From: Pomphorhynchus laevis
Lineage: Eukaryota > Acanthocephala > Palaeacanthocephala > Echinorhynchida > Pomphorhynchidae
DNA length: 64,000 nucleotides
NCBI GenBank assembly: GCA_012934845.2
Contig: WNNJ02003541.1
Span: 1-64,000 of the forward strand
Direction: 5' to 3'
In this document: positions 1 to 11,055 of the stretch, in pieces
How the letters are laid out: each line of letters starts with the position of its first letter
How positions within the stretch are numbered: position 1 is the stretch's first letter
The notes under the pieces: model-generated
What the model saw: the letters and a program-made list of their open reading frames with translations, nothing else
What the model was told of the DNA's origin: nothing
Databases searched by the model: none
Translations under genes and position numbers: made by a program

Positions 1-1771
1 CGCAATTTAAATGTTTTAAATTGTATTGTTGAAGTAATATTCAGTTTAAAATGTATTTAAAATTTATTTTGCGCGTACTTTAATTAAAACGCTCTCAAAT
101 AGTATTTGAGGGCATACGAAATACATTTTGAAGTTATTACATCACTATCACAACTGCTTGTCGAAATTCATATTTTATATTAAAAGCATATTTCTCTTAG
201 AACATTTATAACTTATTTATCTCTATACTAAAATAGGGCATTGCAATGTTAAAAATTATGAAATTCCAAAAAAATCGGCGATTTTCAGAATATACGGCGC
301 ATTTGAATATAAAGCGAGGATTCATCCTGATTTATTTAACTGTAAATTAACCGTTCTGTTCCAATGGTTTTAAGTAAATTCATTTGATTTCAGCTTTAAA
401 TCCGTTTGGTATGAAGGCCGTTTAGAATTTGTGATATTGGCTGTAGAATCAATAAATTTAAATTAAAATAAATTTAAAATAACTTATGATGATCCATTTT
501 TTAATTTTTAATTTGAGAGTAAGATCAGCAAACACTAATTTAATTTATATTTCGTTAGTTGCTACTAACATTATCAGAAAAAAGGTAAAATATGTTCCTT
601 GAAATGGTTTTATATGTTCCTTAAAAACGTACAAATAAACTGTGCGTTTCTTTTGATTTTTAACAGCTATCGAAATATAAAAATAAATGTGTGTTTGTTG
701 ATTTCACTCGAAAGTTCGAAATTTGAAAATAAAAATGAAAAATCAACGTATAAGGCGCACATGTATATAGGTCGCCCCGACATATAAAACGCACCGGTAT
801 AGAAGGCGCACTTGCTAGTTTCAACAATAAATTATGTAAAATGATGCACCTTTCATACTGAAAATTACTGTAATCGAAAATAATTGAAGTAAATTAAATA
901 CAATGACCTTGAATATTGTTGTCAATAAACATTAATGACACAACAGCGGATCATGCGCATGTGCATTATTAACTTTATAAATTGATATTGAGTTTTTGTT
1001 GAAAATGTCGAATCCACCGCGGTTTAAATACTGATAATTAACTCTGAAATATTTATTCCCTACTAAGTATTTCTCAATAATCTAAATTGTTGAGCAATAA
1101 TAATTATTTAATAATTATTATTCTCGATATTCTTTTTTCGTTGTCATTCATTCTCGGTGTAATTTGCATGATTAAAATGGCTTCTTTAATTTTTATCAGT
1201 CTAAAGTTGGGTTCCATTGAGATCACTGATGGCGAATCCAAATTTATTGAGTGCACAGTTACGATTGGTGGTCAGCAACGTGAGATTTAGCCGTTGTACA
1301 AATTACAAATTAAGCATGCTAATTTGTAATTCTCATGCACAGTCATTCTTCTTTGTATCGTTATCATCGGTTTACTCGATGAGATAACGCGAATTGGAAG
1401 TTCAAGATTCCTAACTTGTGTGTTTGTTTTTTACATTGTAGATTACTTTGATAACGGCTTGACAAAGGAACCTAAATATTAGCAAAAAAATTGTCGGCGG
1501 ATGCCTTTACTTTTTTCAATTAAATTATATTTTTATTGTTTTTTGATAATTCATTTTAGCAAATTTATCAAATTCATCAAGTTCATTGTGAGTAATTATC
1601 ATAATTAATATAGCTTCATGACTTTTAGTTATTGACATACACTAAAATTTGTTTAAATTTCGTTATTTTGATTAATATTATTATATTAATCAAATATAAT
1701 CCAATCACAATTTAAATCCTACAAATATTTTCTTCGTTTTTACTTTCAATTCGAAGCCTACTGAACAGTCA
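1..1771. other. Left flank, no supported gene
   Basis: AT-rich non-coding sequence upstream of the three-exon gene. A 67-codon open frame at 1087-1290 and a 62-codon one at 599-787 show no recognisable domain and look like chance frames. I see no RNA gene or clear mobile element here. Confidence 0.5.
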
Positions 1772-4700
1772 ATGAAATATCCTTTTAACGACATCGACGA
1801 AAATGATACATTTAATAAGGATCATGCATGTAAGTTTTAATCAAAATTGTTTATTTATGTAATTTATATATAATAAATATTATATATAATATATAATATA
1901 TCAAGTATGTACTTGATATGTTGATCGCAAATACCTCATTATATTAAAACCTTAAGACGTAATAAAATTAAATTGCCTTTTTTATAATTTTATTAGATAA
2001 ATAAACTAAATTAATTTTCTTACACATTACCGAGAAGTCCACGTATGTTAGCAGACGATTCAATATGTTGTGCTACTGAAGTCAGTAGCACACTATATTG
2101 ATAACTGATAATTTTGTCTTTTAAATTTTATTCGGATTTGGGTTTAATATACCTTACAATTTTCTAAGAGCTGGTTTTCCAATCGCTGGAGAAGAATACT
2201 CAGTGTAGGTAGTTATTTGTTTGGATTTTATGGATATTGTCACGATGATTAGTTGCTTGCCATGTGAAGTAATATATGGTCACATGAGTATCCGATATTT
2301 TCCAGCATTGGGAAGATAAGATGTTGTAACGTTGAGCACTCGATATATTCAACTCTTTGAAAGTTATTCAAATAAAACATGATATCTACCTATTTTATGG
2401 GTTTATTGGCATTCTAAGGGCGAATGGGTTAAACACTGCAGTACGCTATATTTCAGTATTGGTGGATCTCATCAGCTACTAATCCAATACCTACGTTTCA
2501 CGTTTTGGTCCTTTTAATGTTGGTTGACGATCACTCGATTCGTCTGCTTTATTAGCATTTATATTTAATTATATTTACATTTTCAAATTTAATTGAAATC
2601 ATTTCTTATTTTAAATAAAATCTGCGTTTGTAGGGGAAGGATCTTCCTTTAATTTGAAATCTACCTGCAATTAATTTGCAATTAATTTGCAAATTAATTG
2701 CGGTTTTCAAACTAGTCATCTATAGTTTGTTTCTTAATTTAAAATCAGAAATGACTTCTATAACATTTGCAAAATGTAAGACGAAAATCTTTTATTAAAT
2801 CTAAATGCTAATAAAGCAGACGAATCGAGTGATTGTCAGCTAACATTAAAAGGACTAAAACATGAAACGTAGGTATTGAATCAGTAGCTGATGAGGTCCA
2901 CCAATATTGAAATGTAGCGTACTGCTGTTGGCGTATATATAGGATTCAAGTAGCGTGCAGAATAAAAATAGTCATCAAAATTTCAATAGTAACAATGACT
3001 GCTCAGGTATATCAATTTTAAATTATTTATTATTTAATTTTATGTTAATTTTTTAATTTATTAATATTATAAAATCGTAGACTCAGTTAGCTGATCTTAT
3101 TTATTTTAAATTTTAAAATTTAAACTTTATATAAATTGTATATAATCTTATATCGCATCTATTAATTTTTTATTATTTATAATTATTTAATTTTTAATTT
3201 GCATTATTTTTAATTTATAAATAGTATAAATAAACTCAGTTAGCTCATCTGACCAGTTAAATTAAAGCTCGAATGTTAATGTAATTTGAGTCATATTTTG
3301 ATTCAAAATATTTCAGTCTCATAATAATTCAAATGTAATTTAATTTTGTGATATTATGTAATTGAATTTCGATTCAAAAAATACCAAACGATAAAACAAA
3401 TAAGTCATTTAATCTCCTTTAAGATATTAGAAGGTATTACAATAGCAATACATATTTTCGACAATAATGTCAATTATTTTAGACCAAATGAAATACGAAA
3501 ATCTAAATTTCATTAAAAGTCAAGTATAAAACGAAATTTTCCTCAAAAATATTCACTTTATATTCGTAATTTTATTTTGTATTTATATTATTTTGAAAAA
3601 TAAATATTTTTATGTTTATCAGATATATGTAATTTAACATCTTTATCACTACTTTTGTAATGCTTTATTAACTTAATATTTGCCGATTATTAAGTGACAA
3701 ATTAAGTAAATACGAACAATTTAACATTTGCAGATATTTAAATTGTTTAATTCAAAATCGTTTGATTCTTATTTAATTTAGCTTAAAATTTAACGAGGAA
3801 CATTCTGAGATTATTTAAGATAAAACTGCCCTGCTCGTTCGAAAACACTGAGCAGTAGAGATCAAGTTATTTATTAAAAACAAAATTTAAAAGCTAAAAA
3901 AGATTCTGGTAAGGTAAATAAAAAAGTAACTCGTTATACAATAAATATATTTCATCAGATTTTGAGAAAGCTTTATATTTATCATAAGGAATCATATTTA
4001 TATATAAAACGAACTAATATTAAAGCAATATTTAAGAAAATTATTTTTTTTTCGTAATTTTAAACTATAGTTTAAAAATATCAAATAAGTTTGCTTTACT
4101 GTTAATTTATTTAAATTTGAAGATAGCTCACAAAAACCATCGCAAAATTTATTTAATTGAATATTTCGATGAATAGCTGGCATCATCTTCAGCAATTGTA
4201 ATTAGCTTGAACAATTATAAATTTTCTTTTGCTGAAGATAATGTCAGCTAGGCCTCGAAATATTCAATTAAATAAATTTTGCGATGGTTTTTGCCAGCTT
4301 TCTTCAAATTTAAATGTTATCAAACCGTCGCACTCATCATTCAAATTCAATTTATTCTGTTAATTTATATTTTGTAACTAATAACCTTTTAAGTTTAATA
4401 GTTTTTTTAAATGTCTAGAAGCGCTATTTAATGACTGTTAACTATAAAGAAATGTGTTTCGGGTCCTATGAATCAAATTCATTCAAACAACCAAATAACT
4501 AAATTTTAAGTTAATTTTACTGAAACATATTTTTTACTTAGCTTTATATTTAATCTTTAAATAATTTTAAATAAAAAATATTTGTTAGCATTTTATTAAA
4601 AAATTGTTTTACTACATTTTTATCTAATCTTTATACAAATTTTACTTGAAAATAAGTTGTGAATAAAATATGTAAATCAAAACATTATAAAAATTGAAAT

Positions 4701-5203
4701 TATGAAATTATAACATTTATAATTTGTAACGACAGAAATTATATTAAGAAAAACAATCAGATGAAATGTTTTACTATAAAGCATGAATGCTTTATGATTT
4801 ATATTTTAATATAAAAACATTTGAATTAAATGTTTTTAATATAAATTATATATTTATTTGATAGTGGATAGCTCATTTTACAATGTCAAGTATTCGTCTC
4901 TGAAAATACAGCATGTAAGAGAAGATCTGAAAAGCGCTACTGAATGTTTGACCAGTGCAATAATGTCACTCATACAAGAGCTAAGTAGAGGTATGTTTTG
5001 TTAAAATGTTAAAATTTTAAGAATTAGGATTTGTATTTTATCTGATTACCTTTTAATTATAATTTGATATTGGAAATTAGCAATAATTTGGGGAGTGAAT
5101 TTGTCAAAATGTAAAACTTAAATTTTCCTATTCTTACTTAGTCGAAACCGAATTGGTCACCTATGAATCACATCCTTGTATTCGTTGTTTATTGAATCCT
5201 TAA
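1772..5203 (+). CDS. Small three-exon gene, function unknown
   Basis: Three exons join in frame: 1772-1829, 4865-4990 and 5142-5203, giving about 81 residues. Both introns have clean GT-AG borders (donors GTAAGT at 1830 and GTATGT at 4991; acceptors ending ATAG at 4864 and TTAG at 5141), and both interrupt the codon after its first base. The middle of the protein reads as a likely amphipathic helix (SSLKIQHVREDLKSATECL, then IMSLIQELSRVETEL), possibly a short coiled coil, and the C terminus holds a CxxC pair (HPCIRCLLNP). I do not recognise the family. The first intron is 3.0 kb and holds two foldback elements (2438-2929, 4112-4314). The ATG at 1772 is the first in frame that I trust, but an upstream exon is possible because the frame stays open for some codons before it. 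The phase-consistent splice sites are the main support; transcript evidence would decide. Confidence 0.5.
2438..2929. mobile_element. Foldback element with hammerhead-like arms
   Basis: Two inverted arms of about 130 bp (2438-2566 and 2796-2929) flank an AT-rich loop of roughly 230 bp. The arms match closely with scattered differences. Each carries a hammerhead-like core pointing outwards. In the right arm: CAGTAG (2882-2887), CTGATGA (2888-2894), a GAAA box (2909-2912), a GTA site ending at 2921 and CTGCTG (2922-2927), which pairs with CAGTAG as stem I. It lies in the first intron of the three-exon gene. No coding capacity. Confidence 0.75.
2882..2927 (+). ncRNA. Hammerhead ribozyme-like motif (diverged)
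   Basis: Order of parts fits a type I hammerhead: stem I strand CAGTAG, core CTGATGA, a weak stem II, GAAA, a very short stem III, NUH site GTA, then the other stem I strand CTGCTG (six pairs, one G-U). Stem II is poor (two G-U pairs and one T-A), so activity is doubtful. The left arm of the foldback carries a copy on the minus strand near 2448-2478. Confidence 0.5.
4112..4314. repeat. Short foldback repeat
   Basis: Arms at 4112-4194 and 4230-4314 are inverted copies of each other around a 35-bp AT-rich loop, with a few differences. Non-coding, possibly a decayed MITE. It sits in the first intron of the three-exon gene. Confidence 0.7.
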
Positions 5204-5344
5204 GTTAGATAATATGCGTGTATGTATCCGCCTTGATTGTGTCCAACTAGCTTTAAAGTATCCTGTTGATTCAATTGCTGTTCGGACAATTATTTGCATA
5301 AGTCTTAGATGATTACTTTCGTAAATGACTAGTTCGGTATAATC

Positions 5345-5834
5345 TTCTTTTTCTTCAGCGTTTGTTCCGTATGGTGGCGGGATCCGCTACTTTTGAATAC
5401 CTTTCCTTTTTCATGCGGTCTGCGGCGTCTCTAGGTTGCAGGCCGACGTCAGCTAAATCACGAATTATGGTGTTGATTCAACGCTGCTTTGGTTTTCCTC
5501 TCGGGCGCTTCCCTTCCACTTTAAAGTCGAACCCCATCCTTGCCAACGTGTCTTTATCAGCGCGAAGAACGTGACCGTACCATCGTAATCGAGTTTCGCG
5601 TAACTTGTAGCATATCGGTGTAATACCAAATTTTGTCCTGAAATCATTGTTCCGAATATGATCTATACGCGTAACTCCGGCAGTCCACCTCAACATCTTG
5701 GCCTCCATCGTTACGAATAGACGCTCTGCATGTTTGGTCATGTCTAGTTCAGTATAATGGCTACCTTTATTAGGTCTAACTGCATATAGGTTCATAAGGG
5801 ATTTAGCGTACAATTCATCAGTAAGCCATTTCAA
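5345..5834 (-). mobile_element. RTE-type LINE, 3' end of ORF2
   Basis: The minus strand encodes the typical C terminus of an RTE reverse transcriptase: a region reading MLRWTAGVTRIDHIRN, then LRETRLRWYGHVLRADKD and GKRPRGKPKQR, continuing past an in-frame stop (a tryptophan codon changed to TGA) to RDLADVGLQPRDAADRMKK and VADPATIRN. Only the last 160 residues or so remain. This version resembles the RTE elements common in nematodes. It lies just after the last exon of the three-exon gene and points against it. Confidence 0.8.
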
Positions 5835-6660
5835 TTAGTCATTTATTTCATTTAAAATGTCAATGTTGTTTGAAATAATACAATGAACAGATCGAACTGT
5901 TGAGTTATTGTAACAAAGTCAAATATTTAATATTTGACTTTTTAGTCGATTTATTACATCATGTTAGGGTCGATACATTAATACTACGTTACGCTTAAGC
6001 GTAACGTAGTACGACTTTATTTCAATCTTAGTATCTTATTAATTTACGTAAAGGCTATGACGTATTCATATTAATAATTAATCCGAATTAGTAAAAAATG
6101 TTATAATAAAATAATCAATATCTTCTAAACACTTTTCTCGTATATTATATTAATCATCCGACTTCATTTGTCAAAGTAGTTCAGGAGATCAACGAATCCA
6201 ATCTATAACCAACGAAGCCAACGGATTGAAGTGATTGATTCATTGCCGAATAAATAGTGTATATTGTATAAAACTAATATATACATATCTTTGTCATGTG
6301 CTTGTTTAATATGTTTTCTGGCCTGCACATTTGTTTCCAGCTTTAACAAAAAAATTTAAATTTACTTTTTGATGGTTGCTTTTCGATTAGATAACATGTA
6401 ATTCATTTATGAGACGTTATGAAATTAATGTTATTATTTTTGTAAAATTATAACATTATTACTATTTTTTAAGTTTATATGCCTGTGCAGTCATTGCTAC
6501 AATTGAAATTTTGTTGACTATTTTTATTCTGTTCATCGATTAAATCCAATTTATAAGCAAATAGCTTATAAATAGTAATAGCTTATTAATAGTATAATGA
6601 ACACCACATTTTAATATTGATTGATCTCATTAACTACGGATCAAATATCATCAAGCTCAT
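5835..6660. other. Gene-free AT-rich stretch
   Basis: No gene recognised. It holds one perfect 30-bp palindrome (5982-6011), described separately. Confidence 0.5.
5982..6011. repeat. Perfect 30-bp palindrome
   Basis: Fifteen bases are followed directly by their exact reverse complement, with CTTAAG at the centre and no spacer. It is more GC-rich than its surroundings. It may be an inverted duplication made on repair, or a remnant of a foldback element. Confidence 0.85.
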
Positions 6661-6663
6661 CAT

Positions 6664-6960
6664 ATGAGCTTGGTGCAGTTAAATATGCAATCTGCCATCT
6701 GTCACAGAGCTCAAAACGACTTGATATTGGTATGGAAATCGATGCATAATCGAGATAATTCCCTGAAATCCCTGTTCGAAATGCGTAATGGCAAAAGATT
6801 AAGTGGCCACGGTTTCATGTTGCGACATTGTTATTATTTTGCGTACAAATCACCATACGAATTTGGCCGCACAAGCTATTCCTGTATGGAATTTATTATC
6901 TGCTGAACTCCCTGAAATAACAAATAAACGTAAATTTATGGATTATCTGAATAGGAATAA
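6664..6960 (+). mobile_element. CR1/Jockey-type LINE, 3' end fragment
   Basis: Reads as the end of a LINE reverse transcriptase: LVWKSMHNRDNSLKSLFEM, RLSGHGFML, then, after a frameshift near 6870, AIPVWNLLSAELPEITNK and a basic tail ending in a stop near 6963. The pattern 'W+sLp.ei' near the C terminus is typical of the CR1/Jockey group. Only about 100 residues remain and no 3' tail is obvious. Confidence 0.7.
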
Positions 6961-7184
6961 ATAGATAATTCAACGAAGTTGGACTATGAATATTCAACGA
7001 ATCAGATCAGATAACGGAATCTACGTATTTCATTCGATATATAAATAAAATTACAGATAAATACCAACAATTATTTAGGATTTTTTACAATTTATATTTA
7101 TATAAAGTTAAAATTTAAAATTAAAATTTAAAATAAACGTCATTTTTATGAATTGACTAATAAATAACAGATGTTGTATCAGAA

Positions 7185-8850
7185 TAAGGATTAGAGGTCA
7201 TCAGGAGGAACTGCTATGCTATCAGGTTTCGGCCCCTAACTCCTCTACCCAACATAGCAGCGGGGCCAAATACATGCTAATGATGTATTTCCTCTAAAAT
7301 AACTATCTAGTATCTTATTATAATACAAAGTATATTATTTATTATCCATCCATAAAAATTTGCCACTTAAGAGTTTAAATTTATTCTTTATATTATTGTG
7401 TTGATTTATATATTTTACTATTTTCTGCTTGATGTTATTTTTATAGTAACCTAGTTTAAAATATGTATCTATTAAATTATTTAAATGATTTCGAAGAAAG
7501 CCAATATCATTACATATTGTTGCAATTCTTAAAATTTCATTATTTAATGTATTATATTTTATATTATATGGTATGCATGAATGCTCATGCAAAAATATGT
7601 TTCTTGTAAATTTAAATATGTCATCTTTACGATATAAATTAATAGTAGTTTTAGTTAATGTTAATTTAATGTTCATATCTAGATATACACCTTCTTTATC
7701 ATTAATATTGGTTTTGTTAAGAATAAGGCTTTCTGGATAAATGTGTTCACTAATTGAATAAAAATTATTAGAATTAAATACACATATATCATCAATGTAT
7801 CGAAACATATATTTCATATATTTATATTGTTTAGATTTAGTTTTTACACAGTTATGAACAAATTCATATTCTATAAAGCTTAAAAACAAGTCAGCTATAA
7901 TTGGGCTACTATTACCACCCATTGGAACACCTTTTACTTGTCTAAATATAGATGTCCCTACTTTTAAATAATTTTGATTTATCAAAATATTTAAGGATTC
8001 TATTAATTCAATTTTATCCATATATTTATATTTATTTGATGGTTTAATTTTTGTTAGATAGGCGTTATAGTTATTATAACATATATATGTATATCTTTTT
8101 CCGAATATAAGGTTAATTAATTTTACTAACGCTTCTTTAATATATACTAAATCTAGATTTGTATAAATCGTACTAAAATCGTATGTATTTATATTTTGAA
8201 AATTTATTCCTTTTGTCTGTTCTAAAAATTCTTTTGTAGAATTATTACTGAAATAGTGTTTTATACCAGTATTAATTTCGATTACCTTGCAATATTTTTT
8301 AAAATGTGCTTTAATTACTTTAAGTATTTTATTCATATAGACAGAAAGTGGTTTTAATGTACATTTAAACGCACTACATATGAACCTAGGTTTTATTGGA
8401 TTTTTATGTAATTTTGGATTCCAATATAATATAGGTATAGTTTTATTATCTAATTCAACCTTTATACCCTTTTTATACATTATAGAACAGTGACTTGTAA
8501 TAATTGTTTCTAAACTCAACTCACTACGTTCATATGTTGGATTTACATTTAAATCATTAGAATTAACCTCTTTCATTAGTATATCATAATAAAGTTTTTT
8601 AGAATAAGAATTAGAGGTACTTAAGAGTAACTGCTATGTTATCAGGTTTCGGCCCCTATTCCTCGTATTTGCGGGGCAAATACGCGCTAATAGAGTATTT
8701 CCTTTGATGAAATTTGATTATTTAATATACCTTATTCAAAAACAAAGGATACTGTTTATGATCCATCCATAAAATTTTTTTGCTTAATAGTTTAAATAAA
8801 TTTTTAATATTTTGTTGATTTATTTAATATTTTAATTATATTTTGTTGAT
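7185..8850 (-). mobile_element. Penelope-like element, tandem unit
   Basis: A reverse-transcriptase ORF (7335-8576) is bracketed by direct repeats of about 130 bp (7185-7310 and 8600-8745), which share a block reading TTTCGGCCCCTA and an adjoining GCTATG..ATCAG region. Beyond the upstream repeat (8745-8850) lies the C-terminal end of a further unit in the same direction. Head-to-tail units with such internal repeats (pseudo-LTRs) are typical of Penelope-like elements. The element looks close to whole in its coding part; no GIY-YIG nuclease is visible in the ORF. Confidence 0.85.
7335..8576 (-). CDS. Penelope-like reverse transcriptase
   Basis: A 413-residue open frame. Near residue 50: WNPKLHKNPIKPRFICSAF, the 'K.HK.P...R.I' start of Penelope-like RTs. 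Then YDFSTIYTNLDL (palm, first aspartate), KGVPMGGNSSPIIADLFL with the 'MG.N.SP..AdLfl' signature, and the catalytic box FRYIDDI. The C terminus ends FLWMDNK. This 'MGGN' version is close to PLE groups known from cnidarians, crustaceans and protists rather than classical Penelope. It copies its own RNA into DNA at a nicked target. The frame is open throughout, so this copy is fairly young. Codon use is extremely AT-rich, like the host background. Related copies lie at 8950-9780 and 42261-43470. Confidence 0.85.
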   Translation of the reverse strand: MKEVNSNDLNVNPTYERSELSLETIITSHCSIMYKKGIKVELDNKTIPILYWNPKLHKNPIKPRFICSAFKCTLKPLSVYMNKILKVIKAHFKKYCKVIEINTGIKHYFSNNSTKEFLEQTKGINFQNINTYDFSTIYTNLDLVYIKEALVKLINLIFGKRYTYICYNNYNAYLTKIKPSNKYKYMDKIELIESLNILINQNYLKVGTSIFRQVKGVPMGGNSSPIIADLFLSFIEYEFVHNCVKTKSKQYKYMKYMFRYIDDICVFNSNNFYSISEHIYPESLILNKTNINDKEGVYLDMNIKLTLTKTTINLYRKDDIFKFTRNIFLHEHSCIPYNIKYNTLNNEILRIATICNDIGFLRNHLNNLIDTYFKLGYYKNNIKQKIVKYINQHNNIKNKFKLLSGKFLWMDNK

Positions 8851-8949
8851 AATTTCGTATAATTCTACATTATAAGAAAAAGAAATAATTTATCAGATTA
8901 GATGTCTTCAGGAGTAAAACTGATTTTATATAATGTGTATTAAACTTTA

Positions 8950-9780
8950 ATAATTTTTATTCAATTAGTGAGCACATTTATCCAGAAAGCCTTATTCTTA
9001 ACAAAACCAATATTAATGATAAAGAAGTGTATATCTAGATATGAACATTAAATTAACATTAACTAAAACTACTATTAATTTATATCGTAAAGATGACATA
9101 TTTAAATTTACAAGAAACATATTTTTGCATGAGCATTCATGCATACCATATAATATAAAATATAATACATTAAATAATGAAATTTTAAGAATTGCAACAA
9201 TTTGTAACGATATTGGCTTTCTTCAAAATCATTCTAACAAATGATTTTTTATGGATGGATAATAATTATATTAATAAATAATATATTTCCATTATAATAA
9301 GAGGAACTACATAAACAAATTCTTCACGGGTAATACGTCATTAGGATGTATTTGGCTCCGCTGCAGTGTTGGGTTGATGAATATGTATCGAAACCTGATA
9401 GAATAGCAGTTCCTACTGATGACCTTTAATCCTTATTTAACCAATATTGATGATAAAGAAGGTATATATCTTGATATGAGCATTAAATTTACATCAATTA
9501 AAAGTATTATTAATTTATATCGTAAAAATGACATATTTAAATTTACAAGAAACATATTTTTGCATGAGCATTCATGCATACCATATAATATAAAATATAA
9601 TACATTAAATAATGAAATTTTAAGAATTGCAACAATATGTAATGATATTGGCTTTCTTCAAAATCATTTAAATAATTTAATAGAAGCAAATTTTAAAATC
9701 GAACAGAAGATAGTAAAATATATAAATCAACACAATATTATTAAATATTATTAATATTAAAGATTAATTTATCTTTTCAT
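8950..9780 (+). mobile_element. Penelope-like element, two 3' fragments
   Basis: Two partial units in the plus direction, facing the unit at 7185-8850. The first (8950-9270) and the second (9419-9754) both encode the C-terminal thumb region (NLYRKDDIFKFTRNIFLHE, IRIATICNDIGFL-type segments). Between them, 9291-9420, lies a copy of the same pseudo-LTR-like repeat with the GAAACCTGATAG block. Both are 5' truncated and broken. The inverted arrangement of PLE units is common for this family. Confidence 0.8.
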
Positions 9781-11055
9781 TAAATTGAATATTTTTGCAT
9801 CCTAGAAGTGTTTAATGTGAAGTTGTAAATTTGAAAATTTGTAAATTCCTTGAATTTGTAAATTCCTTAGCGTTATTGATGGAACTAGTCATTGAGTGGA
9901 GAGTCAAATTGAATAATTTAATTATGTAAATATTCCAATATTCCAATGTTTTTATGTAATTAAAACATATTTCAATGTTTCTAAGTTACATTTTTGAATT
10001 ACACATTTTTAATTTTCTGCGGTAAATTCAGTATTTCGTATCGATTACTCCTTATTTTGTAATTAGTTTTTGTCCATTTAAAGGTTTTCTGTAAAACTGA
10101 TTTACCAAAAAAATTTTAATCAACACATAAATTTAATGTTTTAAAAAATATTAATTGATTACAAATAGTTTATTTTTATAATTTTCAGAGTAAAGGATAT
10201 ACTCCTTGTTGAAATAAGAGATAAGTCTAAATAATTTTGATCAGAGAAAATACATTTTTATCATGAATTCATTTTCACTGTTGTATGGGATTGGGAAATA
10301 ACGGCCATCTAATACTTGTTTTGCATGATACCTTAAAGCTAACTACTTATTACTAATTATGTATAATCACTAATTAACAGTAATTAATGATATTAATCAA
10401 CATTCTTTTGTAAAAATAAGTTTTTATACTATAGTTTGGTATCTTCTACCGCTCTTTATTTTGGCATATTGTTCGTATTTTGATACGGCAGCAACTTCCA
10501 ATATGTTGTAAAAAAACTTGTTTTTTTTTACAAAGATAGTCTTCTTGGTTCTTCAAAATTAGAATAGTTAGAAATAATTATATTTTGTATCACATTTTGA
10601 ATTCTTTATTTAATGAATGAACTAAGCGATACTAAGGCGTTTCATAAATGTCATAATTTATATTTAAAATATTAAATTATTAAATAATAATTTAATAATA
10701 GTAAAAAGATAAAATTCGTTGACTAGCAGTTGCTAATATAAATGATACTTTAATATTACCTTCATTATCGAAGACATTTGAAGAGGCAATTAATTTACCT
10801 GTATTAACCATATGCAATAAGACCGTCAGAATAGATACCGGGACAGCAGCATCTGTATTAATATAAACATACGAATTTTTATTAAATCCTTTAATTTATT
10901 ACGAAAATTCAATAATTATTTAAATTACTAAATTATTATTCAAGTAAAATTTATCACATACAAGTCCTTATTTAGCAAGTCCTTATTATCATTTTTGTCA
11001 GGCTTGTGTATATGCATATATGTTTAACCTTAATGCTCTTAAATAAAAAAGGTTT
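9781..11055. other. Gene-free stretch
   Basis: AT-rich DNA downstream of the Tctex1 gene. On the minus strand an AATAAA lies near 10900, about 150 bp past the Tctex1 stop, and could be its poly(A) signal. Nothing else recognised. Confidence 0.4.

Noticed and set aside
1087-1290. Possible membrane peptide with a hydrophobic start
   Set aside because: AT-rich DNA gives hydrophobic codons by chance; no homology recognised, no splice context that joins it to the three-exon gene.
7200-9420. Hammerhead ribozyme in the pseudo-LTR of the GVPMGGN-type Penelope-like units
   Set aside because: GAAAC and a hairpin are present but CTGATGA is missing or changed in each copy; kept only as a remark.
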